DNA of 12,952 nt from Treponema sp. (lineage in GTDB: Bacteria; Spirochaetota; Spirochaetia; Treponematales; Treponemataceae): contig JAEDGP010000054.1 of NCBI GenBank assembly GCA_016297405.1, positions 1 through 12,952 of the forward strand, written 5' to 3'. Numbering within the stretch: the stretch's first letter is position 1; every line of letters starts with the position of its first letter. Below the pieces are notes generated by a model, which had not been told where the DNA came from, ran no database searches, and saw nothing but the letters and a program-made list of their open reading frames with translations. The translations under genes were made by a program, and so were the position numbers. Positions 1-6,936 of the stretch are shown piece by piece.

Positions 1-52
1 GTGGTGGTTTCGATAAACTCAACCACCGTAATGCAAACTTATTGGACAGCCC
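1..52. repeat. Partial copy of 85-bp palindromic intergenic repeat (MITE-like)
   Basis: These 52 bases are identical to 6674-6725, the right-hand part of the complete element at 6638-6725, and lie in the same orientation. They hold the central hairpin (GGTGGTT ... AACCACC) and the right terminal motif GGACAGCC. The left part is cut off by the window edge. Identity ends right after the terminal motif, which fits a discrete element. The window may start here because repeats break assemblies; that is inference. Confidence 0.85.
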
Positions 53-70
53 CTTGACACCGCAATGGGC

Positions 71-98
71 ACTGTTTTTGCAAACAACAGTTTTTTTT
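71..98 (+). terminator. Intrinsic terminator on the plus strand
   Basis: ACTGTT (71-76) pairs with AACAGT (86-91), followed at once by a run of eight T (91-98). The T-run is on the plus strand only; reading leftward the stem is followed by GCCC. It should therefore stop transcripts entering from the left, convergent to nfnB. The T-run overlaps the nfnB stop codon. The six-pair, AT-rich stem is modest. Confidence 0.5.
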
Positions 99-1581
99 AC
101 TTTGCCAAGTATTCATTCATAGCTGCTGCTGCTTTACGGCCCTCGCCCATTGCTAGGATTACTGTTGCAGCACCGAGAACGATATCACCACCGGCCCAAA
201 CTTTTGTTTTGCTTGTAGACTGGTTTTCATCAACTGTGATATGACCCTTTGCATCCTGGTTAAGACCTGGTGTAGTCTTTACAAGGAGAGGGTTTGAACC
301 ATTACCAAGAGCAACAATCATTGCGTCACATTCGATATCGTGTTCACTGCCAGGAATTGCAACTGGTGAGCGGCGGCCTGAAGCATCTGGTTCACCAAGT
401 TCGTAAGACTGAACTTTAACACCAACAACTTTTCCTTCTTCGTTTCCAAGAACTTCAACCGGGTTTTCAAGGAATCTGAAGTTTACGCCTTCTTCTTCTG
501 CGTGAGCAATTTCTTCAAGACGAGCAGGCATTTCGGCTCTTGTACGACGGTAAACAATATCAACCTTTTCTGCACCCAGGCGGAATGCCATGCGGGCTGC
601 ATCCATGGCAACGTTTCCGGCACCACAAACTACAACATGTTTTGCTTCGTAGATTGGAGTTGCTGCGTGTTCTTTATCGTAACCCTTCATAAGGTTTGCG
701 CGTGTAAGGTATTCATTTGCAGAGAATACACCGATAAGGTTTTCGCCAGGAATGCGCATGAATTTTGGAAGACCTGCACCAGTTCCAACGAATGCTGCAT
801 CAAATCCTTTTTCTTCAAGAAGCTGATCCAAAGTATCTGTACGACCAACAAGGAAGTTCATTTCGAACTTAACGCCCATTTTCTTAAGGTTGTCAATTTC
901 GTTCTGAACGATAGCCTTTGGAAGACGGAATTCTGGAATACCGTACATCATAACGCCACCAGCCTTGTGGAAAGCTTCAAATACTGTAACTTCATGACCA
1001 GCGCGGGCACAGTCAGCAGCAACTGTAAGACCTGCAGGACCAGCACCAATTACAGCAACTTTTTTGCCAGTTGCAGGAGCAATCTGTGGCATTGTTACTT
1101 TATTGTTTTCACGTTCCCAGTCAGCAACAAATCTTTCAAGGCGACCGATAGAAACAGCTTTTTCAGCAGATTTGTAAACTTTTCCAACAGTACACTGACC
1201 CTGACACTGTTTTTCCTGTGGACAAACGCGACCACAGATTGCAGGAAGCAATGAAGTTTCCTTGATGGTATCAACAGCACCCTTAAAGTCACGTTCTGCA
1301 ATTTTAGCAATAAACTGCGGGATTTTTACTCCAACAGGACAACCATTGATACATGGCTGGTTCTTGCACTGAAGACAGCGGTTAGCTTCTACTACAGCCT
1401 GTTCTTCTGTATAACCAAGAGCAACTTCTGCCATCTGGCGAGCCCGTTCTGTTGGTTCACGGCTAGGCATTTCCATCTGTGGAATAGCCATGCGTTCTTT
1501 ATTTCCAAGAGTAACACCCTGGATTTTTGCCAACTGTTCTTTGGCAATTGCATTCAATTCTTCAACTGTTTTGTGTGACAT
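97..1581 (-). CDS. nfnB: NADH-dependent reduced ferredoxin:NADP+ oxidoreductase, subunit beta (NfnB, GltD-like)
   Basis: A 494-residue flavoprotein of the glutamate synthase small-subunit fold. Seen in the sequence: an N-terminal iron-sulfur domain with C69-x2-C72-x4-C77-x3-C81-P and C116-GRV-C120-P-x5-C126-x3-C130; an FAD-binding GAGPAG at 179-184; an NADP(H)-binding GAGNVAMD near 320-327; and the C-terminal FAD-contact motif AGGD at 463-466. The start ATG follows an AGGAG site that overlaps the nfnA stop codon (TAG GAG), with only 9 nt between the genes, so the two are coupled. Alone this could be called glutamate synthase small chain. No large GltB subunit is adjacent and the upstream gene is a [2Fe-2S]/FAD NfnA, so I call the bifurcating NfnAB complex. 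In that cytosolic complex NfnB carries the bifurcating FAD and the NADP site. Its stop codon lies in the T-run of a plus-strand terminator. Confidence 0.9.
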   Translation of the reverse strand: MSHKTVEELNAIAKEQLAKIQGVTLGNKERMAIPQMEMPSREPTERARQMAEVALGYTEEQAVVEANRCLQCKNQPCINGCPVGVKIPQFIAKIAERDFKGAVDTIKETSLLPAICGRVCPQEKQCQGQCTVGKVYKSAEKAVSIGRLERFVADWERENNKVTMPQIAPATGKKVAVIGAGPAGLTVAADCARAGHEVTVFEAFHKAGGVMMYGIPEFRLPKAIVQNEIDNLKKMGVKFEMNFLVGRTDTLDQLLEEKGFDAAFVGTGAGLPKFMRIPGENLIGVFSANEYLTRANLMKGYDKEHAATPIYEAKHVVVCGAGNVAMDAARMAFRLGAEKVDIVYRRTRAEMPARLEEIAHAEEEGVNFRFLENPVEVLGNEEGKVVGVKVQSYELGEPDASGRRSPVAIPGSEHDIECDAMIVALGNGSNPLLVKTTPGLNQDAKGHITVDENQSTSKTKVWAGGDIVLGAATVILAMGEGRKAAAAMNEYLAK

Positions 1582-1590
1582 TTGTTTCTC

Positions 1591-2451
1591 CTACTTTGCC
1601 AAAGCGTCTGCGGCTTCCTGATTTTTGCATTTGTGGAAGTCATCTGTTTCACGAGCCTTGAAAGACTTCATACGCATCATCATGTTATCCCAGTCAACCT
1701 GATGAGCATCGAATTCTGGTCCGTCTACACAAACGAACTTCATTTCGTTACCCACAGTTACACGACAACCACCACACATACCAGTTCCGTCAATCATGAT
1801 TGTATTCAATGAAACAGTTGTTGGAACATTGTAAGGCTTAGTGGTAAGAGCACAGAACTTCATCATGATTGGAGGTCCAATTGCAATTACTTCTGCTGGT
1901 GGACACTGGCTTTCACACATTTCCTTAAGTGGAACTGTTGAAACACCCTGGCGACCAGCAGAACCGTCATCAGTCATAATGATAACTTCGTCTGCAATTG
2001 CCTTCATTTCATCAACATAGATCAAAAGATCCTTTGTGCGGGCAGCAATTACAACGATAACTTTATTTCCAACAGCTTTGTGAGCCTGAACGATTGGATA
2101 ACATGGAGCAACACCAAAACCACCGCCCACAACAACAACTGGGCCGTCTTTCTTTTCTATTACGGAAGGATTTCCAAGTGGTCCAAGCAAAGCTGGAAGT
2201 TCATCACCAACATTTTTCTGTGAAAGTTTGTAAGAAGTTGCACCTACAGCCTGGAAAGCAAGAGCAATCCAACCTTCTTCCGCATTTGCATCAGCGATTG
2301 TAAGCGGAATTCTTTCGCCAAATTCAGTATCAACCTGCAAGATGATAAACTGACCAGCTTTTCGGTTGCGAGCGATTTCCGGAGCCTCAACCTTCATGTA
2401 CCAAGTTGCCGAAGCTTCAGACAACTTCTTCTTTTCAAGAATTTTAAACAT
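1591..2451 (-). CDS. nfnA: NADH-dependent reduced ferredoxin:NADP+ oxidoreductase, subunit alpha (NfnA)
   Basis: A 286-residue ferredoxin-NADP+ reductase-like subunit. Seen: a flavin-binding RIPLTI at about 47-52 (the RxxS/T type), a nucleotide-binding glycine stretch VVVVGGGFGVAPC at about 105-117, and a C-terminal [2Fe-2S] site with D221-x4-C226-GG-C229-x11-C241. In the characterised Nfn enzyme an aspartate is reported as one cluster ligand, and D221 fits that place. Known role: NfnA oxidises NADH with its FAD and passes electrons through the 2Fe-2S centre to NfnB, which reduces NADP+ using reduced ferredoxin as co-donor. I chose the ATG at 2451, with GGGG five bases upstream. An open frame continues up to a TTG at 2535, but those extra 28 codons run through a clear terminator hairpin and are poor coding sequence. 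First gene of the nfnAB operon; see the leader entry for likely attenuation. Often annotated as sulfide dehydrogenase subunit. Confidence 0.9.
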   Translation of the reverse strand: MFKILEKKKLSEASATWYMKVEAPEIARNRKAGQFIILQVDTEFGERIPLTIADANAEEGWIALAFQAVGATSYKLSQKNVGDELPALLGPLGNPSVIEKKDGPVVVVGGGFGVAPCYPIVQAHKAVGNKVIVVIAARTKDLLIYVDEMKAIADEVIIMTDDGSAGRQGVSTVPLKEMCESQCPPAEVIAIGPPIMMKFCALTTKPYNVPTTVSLNTIMIDGTGMCGGCRVTVGNEMKFVCVDGPEFDAHQVDWDNMMMRMKSFKARETDDFHKCKNQEAADALAK

Positions 2452-2466
2452 ATTAACCCCATATAT

Positions 2467-2546
2467 AAAAAACAGCCTGCCCCTTAACCACAGACTGTTT
2501 CTCAAGTTACAGTTTAGTTTATTTCGCCACAACACTAAATTGCAGC
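2467..2546 (-). promoter_or_regulatory. nfnAB leader with intrinsic terminator and competing hairpins (candidate attenuator/riboswitch)
   Basis: Between the nfn promoter and nfnA lies a leader of about 95 nt. Read on the minus strand it holds three consecutive pairings. P1: TTTAGT with ACTAAA (plus coordinates 2513-2518 and 2534-2539). P2: ACTGT with ACAGT (2509-2513 and 2494-2498). Terminator: a ten-pair stem AAACAGTCTG/CAGGCTGTTT with one G-U pair (2491-2500 and 2470-2479), 11-nt loop, then TTTTTT, ending just before the GGGG ribosome-binding site. P2 uses bases of the terminator's 5' arm, so the two exclude each other, and P1 shares a base with P2. This is the layout of a transcription attenuator. 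I recognise no known riboswitch class. The same hairpin may also end read-through from the barrel gene upstream, which has no terminator of its own. Confidence 0.6.
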
Positions 2547-2552
2547 TCCATA

Positions 2553-2581
2553 ATATTACAGTAATGCATAAAAAGCGTCAA
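2553..2581 (-). promoter_or_regulatory. Sigma-70-type promoter of nfnAB
   Basis: On the minus strand TTGACG (2576-2581) and TAATAT (2553-2558) are separated by exactly 17 nt. Expected start near 2546. It lies just downstream of the barrel gene's stop codon (2610). Confidence 0.65.
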
Positions 2582-2609
2582 ACAATGATTTCATGCACGG
2601 CCGCTAAGC

Positions 2610-3833
2610 TTACCAACCAACACAAATTGTTGCAAAGGCTCCGGCTCCGCTTCCCTTAAAGCAGTTGGCAAAATCTCCGCCCTGCACAGAAACGCCAGCA
2701 TTTAATTCAAACACTCGGAAATTCAGGATTAATCCAACGCTGTGTTTGAACACTTCATCCGAATAGCCGGTAGAAGCTTTAACTCCAATTACATGAGCAA
2801 TACTCATATATGCTGATGCATTATATTCGGCATAAAACCGCGCTTCGGAAGTATAAGGATACTTGATTCCAAAGCCCAGCATACCGTCGAATGAAATCCA
2901 CCTTCCAAATGGACGCCAAGCAACCTGCCCGCCAACTCTAAGAGGGCGGCTTAACTTAAGTTTTTCTTCTGAATAAACTTTATCTTCGTTTTTCCATTCT
3001 GGCGAAGATGTTCCAGACTCGAACATGCTTTTGATTCCCTCAACCTGATAAGTCATAGTTGATTTCATCAGTGTGGAATAACTTAATGTACCTGGAACCA
3101 CAGGAATGCGTGCATACAACATTCCCTGCAACATGTCGAAGATTGGTCGTTCAATTGAAAAGCCAATATCAAAGCCCCAGCCTTGTTTCATGTCATCAGT
3201 CAGTTTCTTGGAAGAAAAATTATCATCAAAGAATGGCTGCATGCTTGTAATTGTATTCAGCTCCATTTCCAACGTCACATTAGAAACAATGGAACCATCA
3301 GCTTCATTTACAAAATACCCTTTTGCCTTTTTTGCATGGGCATGTACCAACGGCAAAACCAATGTTGGTACCAGCTCAAAATGAAAACTACCTGTATTCC
3401 AGCCAACAGCAGCATTCATATAGTAAAATGCGTCGCTGTCGCTTTTTGCATCAACGGAAATAGTTTGACCAACATTTACGCCTTTAGCTAAAAAATCGAA
3501 TATATCTTTGGACAAATTAAAATCACCAGACGCTTCTACACCAGCTTCGAATCCTAAATGAAAACCATCATAAAGATTCAAATTAAAAAACGAACTGGCC
3601 AAAACATTCATATTGATTTGAAAACCATTGTCAGGAACAAACTCTGCAATTTGCGCAGTATCTATAACAGCTTCCTTCTTCAGAAAGTCTTCTGCTTTAA
3701 GAGTATTATTAGAAAATCCGCCGCTGGCAGATACACCAAATTCAACAATACGATGTGGTATGTTTATTGGCCAGGCAAAAACTGCTGCAACATTGCAAAA
3801 AAGAATTGCAGTGAAGGTAAAAATCTTTTTCAT
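2610..3833 (-). CDS. Predicted outer-membrane beta-barrel protein, unassigned family
   Basis: A 407-residue protein I do not recognise as a named family. Seen: a Sec signal peptide (MKKIFTF, hydrophobic core, VFA|WP cleavage near residue 20); a beta-rich remainder with alternating polar and hydrophobic residues and many aromatic-ended strands, clearest over the last 140 residues; and a C-terminal aromatic residue (CVGW), typical of proteins inserted by the BAM machinery. I infer a transmembrane or surface barrel. Start choice: the ATG at 3833 is 9 nt from GGAGG, whereas the ATG at 3839 is only 3 nt from it. The GGAGG is inside the last codons of the upstream lipoprotein gene, whose stop ends 2 nt before this start, so translation is coupled. 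The tight pairing suggests lipoprotein and barrel act together in the outer membrane. No terminator is visible before the nfn promoter. A soluble periplasmic beta protein is the main alternative. Confidence 0.75.
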   Translation of the reverse strand: MKKIFTFTAILFCNVAAVFAWPINIPHRIVEFGVSASGGFSNNTLKAEDFLKKEAVIDTAQIAEFVPDNGFQINMNVLASSFFNLNLYDGFHLGFEAGVEASGDFNLSKDIFDFLAKGVNVGQTISVDAKSDSDAFYYMNAAVGWNTGSFHFELVPTLVLPLVHAHAKKAKGYFVNEADGSIVSNVTLEMELNTITSMQPFFDDNFSSKKLTDDMKQGWGFDIGFSIERPIFDMLQGMLYARIPVVPGTLSYSTLMKSTMTYQVEGIKSMFESGTSSPEWKNEDKVYSEEKLKLSRPLRVGGQVAWRPFGRWISFDGMLGFGIKYPYTSEARFYAEYNASAYMSIAHVIGVKASTGYSDEVFKHSVGLILNFRVFELNAGVSVQGGDFANCFKGSGAGAFATICVGW

Positions 3834-3835
3834 AA

Positions 3836-6529
3836 TCATTCACCTCCAAAAACATTTATAGTGCCATCAGTGGAAACTCGCATAATAATATCAAGTCCCA
3901 CACCCATATCTCTAGGCATATACATGCTGCCCTTCGGTAATATAGCGTGAAGATTCAACTGAACCGGATAGCATCCAAGCAAATCAACGAATTCATGGCC
4001 TGTTACAACAAACTTGCCTTTTCCAAAAACCATTTCAAAAGGATTGCCGCCATTTACTTTTGATGCAGGGCTTCCAGAAGCAACATCATCATTAAAAGAA
4101 ACAACAAGTTTTGGAGCAGGAATTTTTCCGCTGACATCAGGCTGGTAAACAGCAACACGATTATCCGTATCATAAACAACTACTGTTTCCCTAATAGCAT
4201 CCAGATATTTCTGAGCATCGCTTACATCCGTAGCTTCGCTTCTGCTAAAGATATCGCCAGTTGAAATAGAAGCCATTTTTGTAATATCTACATCAATATC
4301 ATCAGTAATCTCGCATGACAAAGCAAGCTCAACACGCATTGCTACTGAAATTGCAATATCAGACAAAGAATCAAGGTCGCTTTTATTAATTGTTACTTGT
4401 GAACCAGCCAAAGAAATATTGTAATCTACTTTTACCGAATTATCGCCACCATTATTCAGCAACCCTTTTATTTTGTCAGCATCATAATAAGAAGCGTCTT
4501 CTTTTCGAACCTTGGAAATAACTACATTATCCTTGTCTTTTACAAGTTCAGGAATTTTCACTACGGTAGAAATAGGATCAGACGAAGGTTCACTGCCTCG
4601 CAAACTTACACTATCGCTCTTATCCGTAGCTGTATAAGCCTTAATGTCTCCCGTAAAACCAAATGAACTAAGACCAGTCAAATCAGGCACAACAAAATAG
4701 CTTGAAACCTTTATATCATCAAATTGAATCTTATTGATAAAATCGTCACCTAAGTCAGTGGCATAAGTCTTGAAGATTTCCTTCAATTTGAATGCTGTAT
4801 CCACTGTTCCGTTTAATTCAGATGTTGTAAGCTTAGTCGGATCAATTGTAATAGATTTCCAGTCAAAATCAGGCTTAATCTGAATGCCAATTTTGTATGA
4901 CTGGCCAATCTGGATATCTGAGAGGGTCAGATAAGTTGGATGCGAAACGGTAGCGCCAGGCAAAACTATTTTCGCTGCAACATCGACCGGTAAAGAAGTA
5001 CTTACTGAATTGTCTGCAGCGCCAACTATAGGATCTGCCGCAGTATATACGTTTTTTACAGAGGTCAGCGAAGAACTGCCGCCTGTAATACCAAAGAACG
5101 TAGAATCCACCTGAAGGGTAATGTTATTTCCAACCGGCAATGTATTAATATACTCAATATTAAAAGTCGGCTTATCCAGCACAATTGCTGTAACAGCTTT
5201 TACTGCATCTGCAGGAAGTGACTGATTGTAATTATATACAAGGTTTTCTGCTGCAATTCCACTCTCGCCTTTACTTAAATCCACAGTTACAGAAGTCAAT
5301 TTCTGAACATCGCATCCAACGTTCATATTGATTTCAGGACATACCCCGCCTTCAAGTATAATCGTAGCATTGGAAAGAACTACATCAACACTTCCGTCAA
5401 TCTGCAACTGTCCAGAAGAGAACGAACCGCCTGCCAGATCTGCTACAAGGCAGAACAAATCGCCAGCTTTTGTTTTATCTACAAACGCAGAAGATGTAAC
5501 GGCCAGGGAACCTGTCAAATCAACCGATGGCGTTGCGGTAACACCAGTCCATCCAGAAGGCAGCTTAGCTTTTATTGAAAGCTTTCCTGCGCCAACAATA
5601 CATTCCACCAGCGACTCATCAAAAGAAACTGTAACATTCTGCCCTGTAATCGGCACAGTAATTGGATCATCTAGAGTTATTCCTGTAACTTTTGAAAGCT
5701 TCGTATCGGAAGAAAGTGATGCCGACATGTTGAATGTAACAAGAGAACCTGTATTCGATGCAGTTCCAGAAAACTTCAGCTTAAGTCCCTTTGTAAGCGT
5801 TTTTCCGGCAAGAGGTATTTCTACGGTAGACATATCATGGAGATTGATGTTTTCAGCAAATGCAATCACATTTCCAGATTCATCACAAACAGACATGGTC
5901 ATATTTGTGTTAAGTTTAGACTTATCATCAGTTGTTCCAAAGCTAATCTGAAATTTTCCAGAAGAGAATGTTGCTGTACTCATTTCTGGCGCTGTAATAG
6001 TAATATTTATATCATCAAAACTAACAGGCGTATCAATCGCAATACCACCGAAGAATGGCAAAGATCCTAATCCCGAAAGAACAAAATCTGATGTGATTTT
6101 TTCATTAAGATTATCGGTCAAAGTGGCAACATCCAGAGGACTGGAAAGATTGTCAGAAGAAACGGATGGAATATCTATCTGCTTTTCAAAAGTGAATTTA
6201 TCCTGAAAATCTTTTGAAAAATCCAGATCATTAAGATAACTTCCAAAGTCAATTGGAATCTTGACCATTGAACAGTCCAACAGATACATCTGTTTTTTTG
6301 CCTTTTCTTCTGGATTATAATCGTAGAATTCTATCGTTGCATTTTTGGCAGACGTGCCAGCATTCTGTTTAAGCGTTTCCACCGAAATATGCTCAGACAA
6401 ATCTTTATCAAGCTTTCCAAAACTAAAGTTATAATCAGCTTTTGTTTTCACAGAAAGCGACTTTGGAATTTCCCAGTTGCAAGAAAATAAAAATGGAACT
6501 AAGAAAACAAACAAAAATATTTTCTTCAT
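3836..6529 (-). CDS. Very large beta-rich lipoprotein, unknown function
   Basis: An 897-residue protein. Seen: a lipoprotein signal peptide, MKK then a Phe/Leu/Val core and the lipobox L14-F-S-C17, the bulky-residue style typical of spirochaetes. The mature chain is almost entirely short beta-strand segments rich in Ser, Thr, Asp, Val and Ile, with no long helix, coiled coil or transmembrane segment. Two internal segments resemble each other (FSSGKFQIS at 188-196 and FSSGQLQID at 370-378, each among strand-rich sequence), which hints at repeated beta-sandwich domains. There are eight further cysteines, an unusual number for a spirochaetal lipoprotein. I know no family for it. It is followed by a coupled barrel gene, so I infer an outer-membrane-anchored periplasmic or surface partner of that barrel. 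Start ATG follows a strong AAGGAGG site that sits in a small hairpin. I could not settle the promoter: the upstream 100 nt offers only weak pairs, such as TTGCAA-17-TACAGA. Confidence 0.85.
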   Translation of the reverse strand: MKKIFLFVFLVPFLFSCNWEIPKSLSVKTKADYNFSFGKLDKDLSEHISVETLKQNAGTSAKNATIEFYDYNPEEKAKKQMYLLDCSMVKIPIDFGSYLNDLDFSKDFQDKFTFEKQIDIPSVSSDNLSSPLDVATLTDNLNEKITSDFVLSGLGSLPFFGGIAIDTPVSFDDINITITAPEMSTATFSSGKFQISFGTTDDKSKLNTNMTMSVCDESGNVIAFAENINLHDMSTVEIPLAGKTLTKGLKLKFSGTASNTGSLVTFNMSASLSSDTKLSKVTGITLDDPITVPITGQNVTVSFDESLVECIVGAGKLSIKAKLPSGWTGVTATPSVDLTGSLAVTSSAFVDKTKAGDLFCLVADLAGGSFSSGQLQIDGSVDVVLSNATIILEGGVCPEINMNVGCDVQKLTSVTVDLSKGESGIAAENLVYNYNQSLPADAVKAVTAIVLDKPTFNIEYINTLPVGNNITLQVDSTFFGITGGSSSLTSVKNVYTAADPIVGAADNSVSTSLPVDVAAKIVLPGATVSHPTYLTLSDIQIGQSYKIGIQIKPDFDWKSITIDPTKLTTSELNGTVDTAFKLKEIFKTYATDLGDDFINKIQFDDIKVSSYFVVPDLTGLSSFGFTGDIKAYTATDKSDSVSLRGSEPSSDPISTVVKIPELVKDKDNVVISKVRKEDASYYDADKIKGLLNNGGDNSVKVDYNISLAGSQVTINKSDLDSLSDIAISVAMRVELALSCEITDDIDVDITKMASISTGDIFSRSEATDVSDAQKYLDAIRETVVVYDTDNRVAVYQPDVSGKIPAPKLVVSFNDDVASGSPASKVNGGNPFEMVFGKGKFVVTGHEFVDLLGCYPVQLNLHAILPKGSMYMPRDMGVGLDIIMRVSTDGTINVFGGE

Positions 6530-6546
6530 GTAAGTCCCTCCTTACA
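6529..6546 (-). promoter_or_regulatory. Hairpin presenting the lipoprotein ribosome-binding site
   Basis: On the minus strand TGTAAG-GAGGGA-CTTACA forms a perfect six-pair stem whose loop is the core of the Shine-Dalgarno sequence, and the final A is the first base of the start codon. This could tune initiation or bind a regulator. Confidence 0.4.
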
Positions 6547-6637
6547 CTGTGTTGCCACAAAATTACACATGCCACCCAACTTTAATAAAATCTGTACATT
6601 AATATCGGCAAAGTTGCAATTTTAAGGCATAAAATAA

Positions 6638-6725
6638 GAGGCTGTCCCAAAAGTAATGAGCGCTACACTAAATGTGGTGGTTTCGATAAACTCAACCACC
6701 GTAATGCAAACTTATTGGACAGCCC
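6638..6725. mobile_element. 85-bp MITE-like palindromic element, complete copy
   Basis: The element is bounded by GGCTGTCC (6640-6647) and its inverse GGACAGCC (6717-6724). With gaps the terminal inverted repeats extend to about 15 bp (left GGCTGTCCcAAAAGT, right GGCTGTCCAATAAGT read inward). A central hairpin pairs GGTGGTT (6676-6682) with AACCACC (6694-6700). No coding capacity. A second, cut copy is at 1-52, identical over its whole length. The short length, inverted ends and multiple copies fit a MITE or an insertion-sequence end-derived repeat moved in trans; I see no transposase here and no clear target duplication. It sits directly upstream of the lipoprotein operon. Confidence 0.7.
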
Positions 6726-6795
6726 TTTTAAAACCTATCAAATTATACGCAATATCACAGGCATTTGCAAATTTATTTCTTGCAAAGCAACAAAA

Positions 6796-6872
6796 TAATA
6801 CGTCGAGTCAAGGCACGCTAACGCTTAAAGCCTTGACTTCGCCGTTGTTAGGGTTTGTTTTAAACCCTAAAT
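6796..6872. repeat. Modular hairpin repeat, copy 1 (downstream of tex)
   Basis: This 77-bp unit recurs at 9504-9581 in the same orientation. Hairpin I pairs AGTCAAGGC (6806-6814) with GCCTTGACT (6830-6838), extendable with CGA/TCG across one bulged T. Hairpin II pairs TTAGGGTTT (6848-6856) with AAACCCTAA (6862-6870). It lies 64 bp past the tex stop codon. It may act as a two-way transcription terminator or be a REP-like selfish element; neither is shown. Confidence 0.75.
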
Positions 6873-6878
6873 GCTATC

Positions 6879-6895
6879 GTGCGCCACTGGCGCAC
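6879..6895. repeat. GC-rich palindrome beside hairpin repeat
   Basis: GTGCGCCA-C-TGGCGCAC is a perfect 8-bp inverted repeat around one base. The same GTGCGC/GCGCAC arms occur at 9468-9489 next to the other copy of the hairpin repeat, but on the opposite side of it, so this appears to be a separable module. Confidence 0.65.
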
Positions 6896-6936
6896 CAGAT
6901 AATAACTTCCATGAAGTTCCCGGATTACAACTTTGC

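Noticed and set aside
502..1254. Long plus-strand open frame (250 codons) opposite nfnB
   Set aside because: It lies wholly antisense to a gene with clear FeS, FAD and NADP motifs; its Cys/Ser/Asn-rich composition is that of a shadow frame.
97..1581. Naming this gene gltD (glutamate synthase small subunit)
   Set aside because: No glutamate synthase large subunit is present and the coupled upstream gene is a [2Fe-2S]/FAD NfnA, which fits the Nfn complex.
98..1602. Identical TACTTTGCCAA at the 3' ends of nfnB and nfnA (98-108 and 1592-1602)
   Set aside because: It encodes the shared Leu-Ala-Lys C-terminus plus stop; an 11-bp match is readily explained by coding similarity or chance.
2452..2535. 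Upstream TTG start giving NfnA 28 extra residues
   Set aside because: The extension runs through the terminator hairpin of the leader and is unlike an NfnA N-terminus; the ATG at 2451 has a GGGG ribosome site.
3834..3839. ATG at 3839 as start of the barrel protein (ATGA overlap with the lipoprotein stop)
   Set aside because: Its ribosome site would be only 3 nt away; the ATG at 3833 has 9 nt and gives a clean MKK signal peptide start. The choice changes two residues only.
5328..5951. Plus-strand open frame (207 codons) opposite the lipoprotein gene
   Set aside because: Antisense to a gene with signal peptide, lipobox and strong ribosome site; the Pro/Ser/Val-rich translation is typical of antisense to a Thr/Asn/Gly-rich frame.
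6640..6725. Intrinsic terminator function for the MITE-like palindrome
   Set aside because: Its hairpins are not followed by a T-run close to the stem on either strand, apart from a short TTTT after the right end, so termination is not supported.
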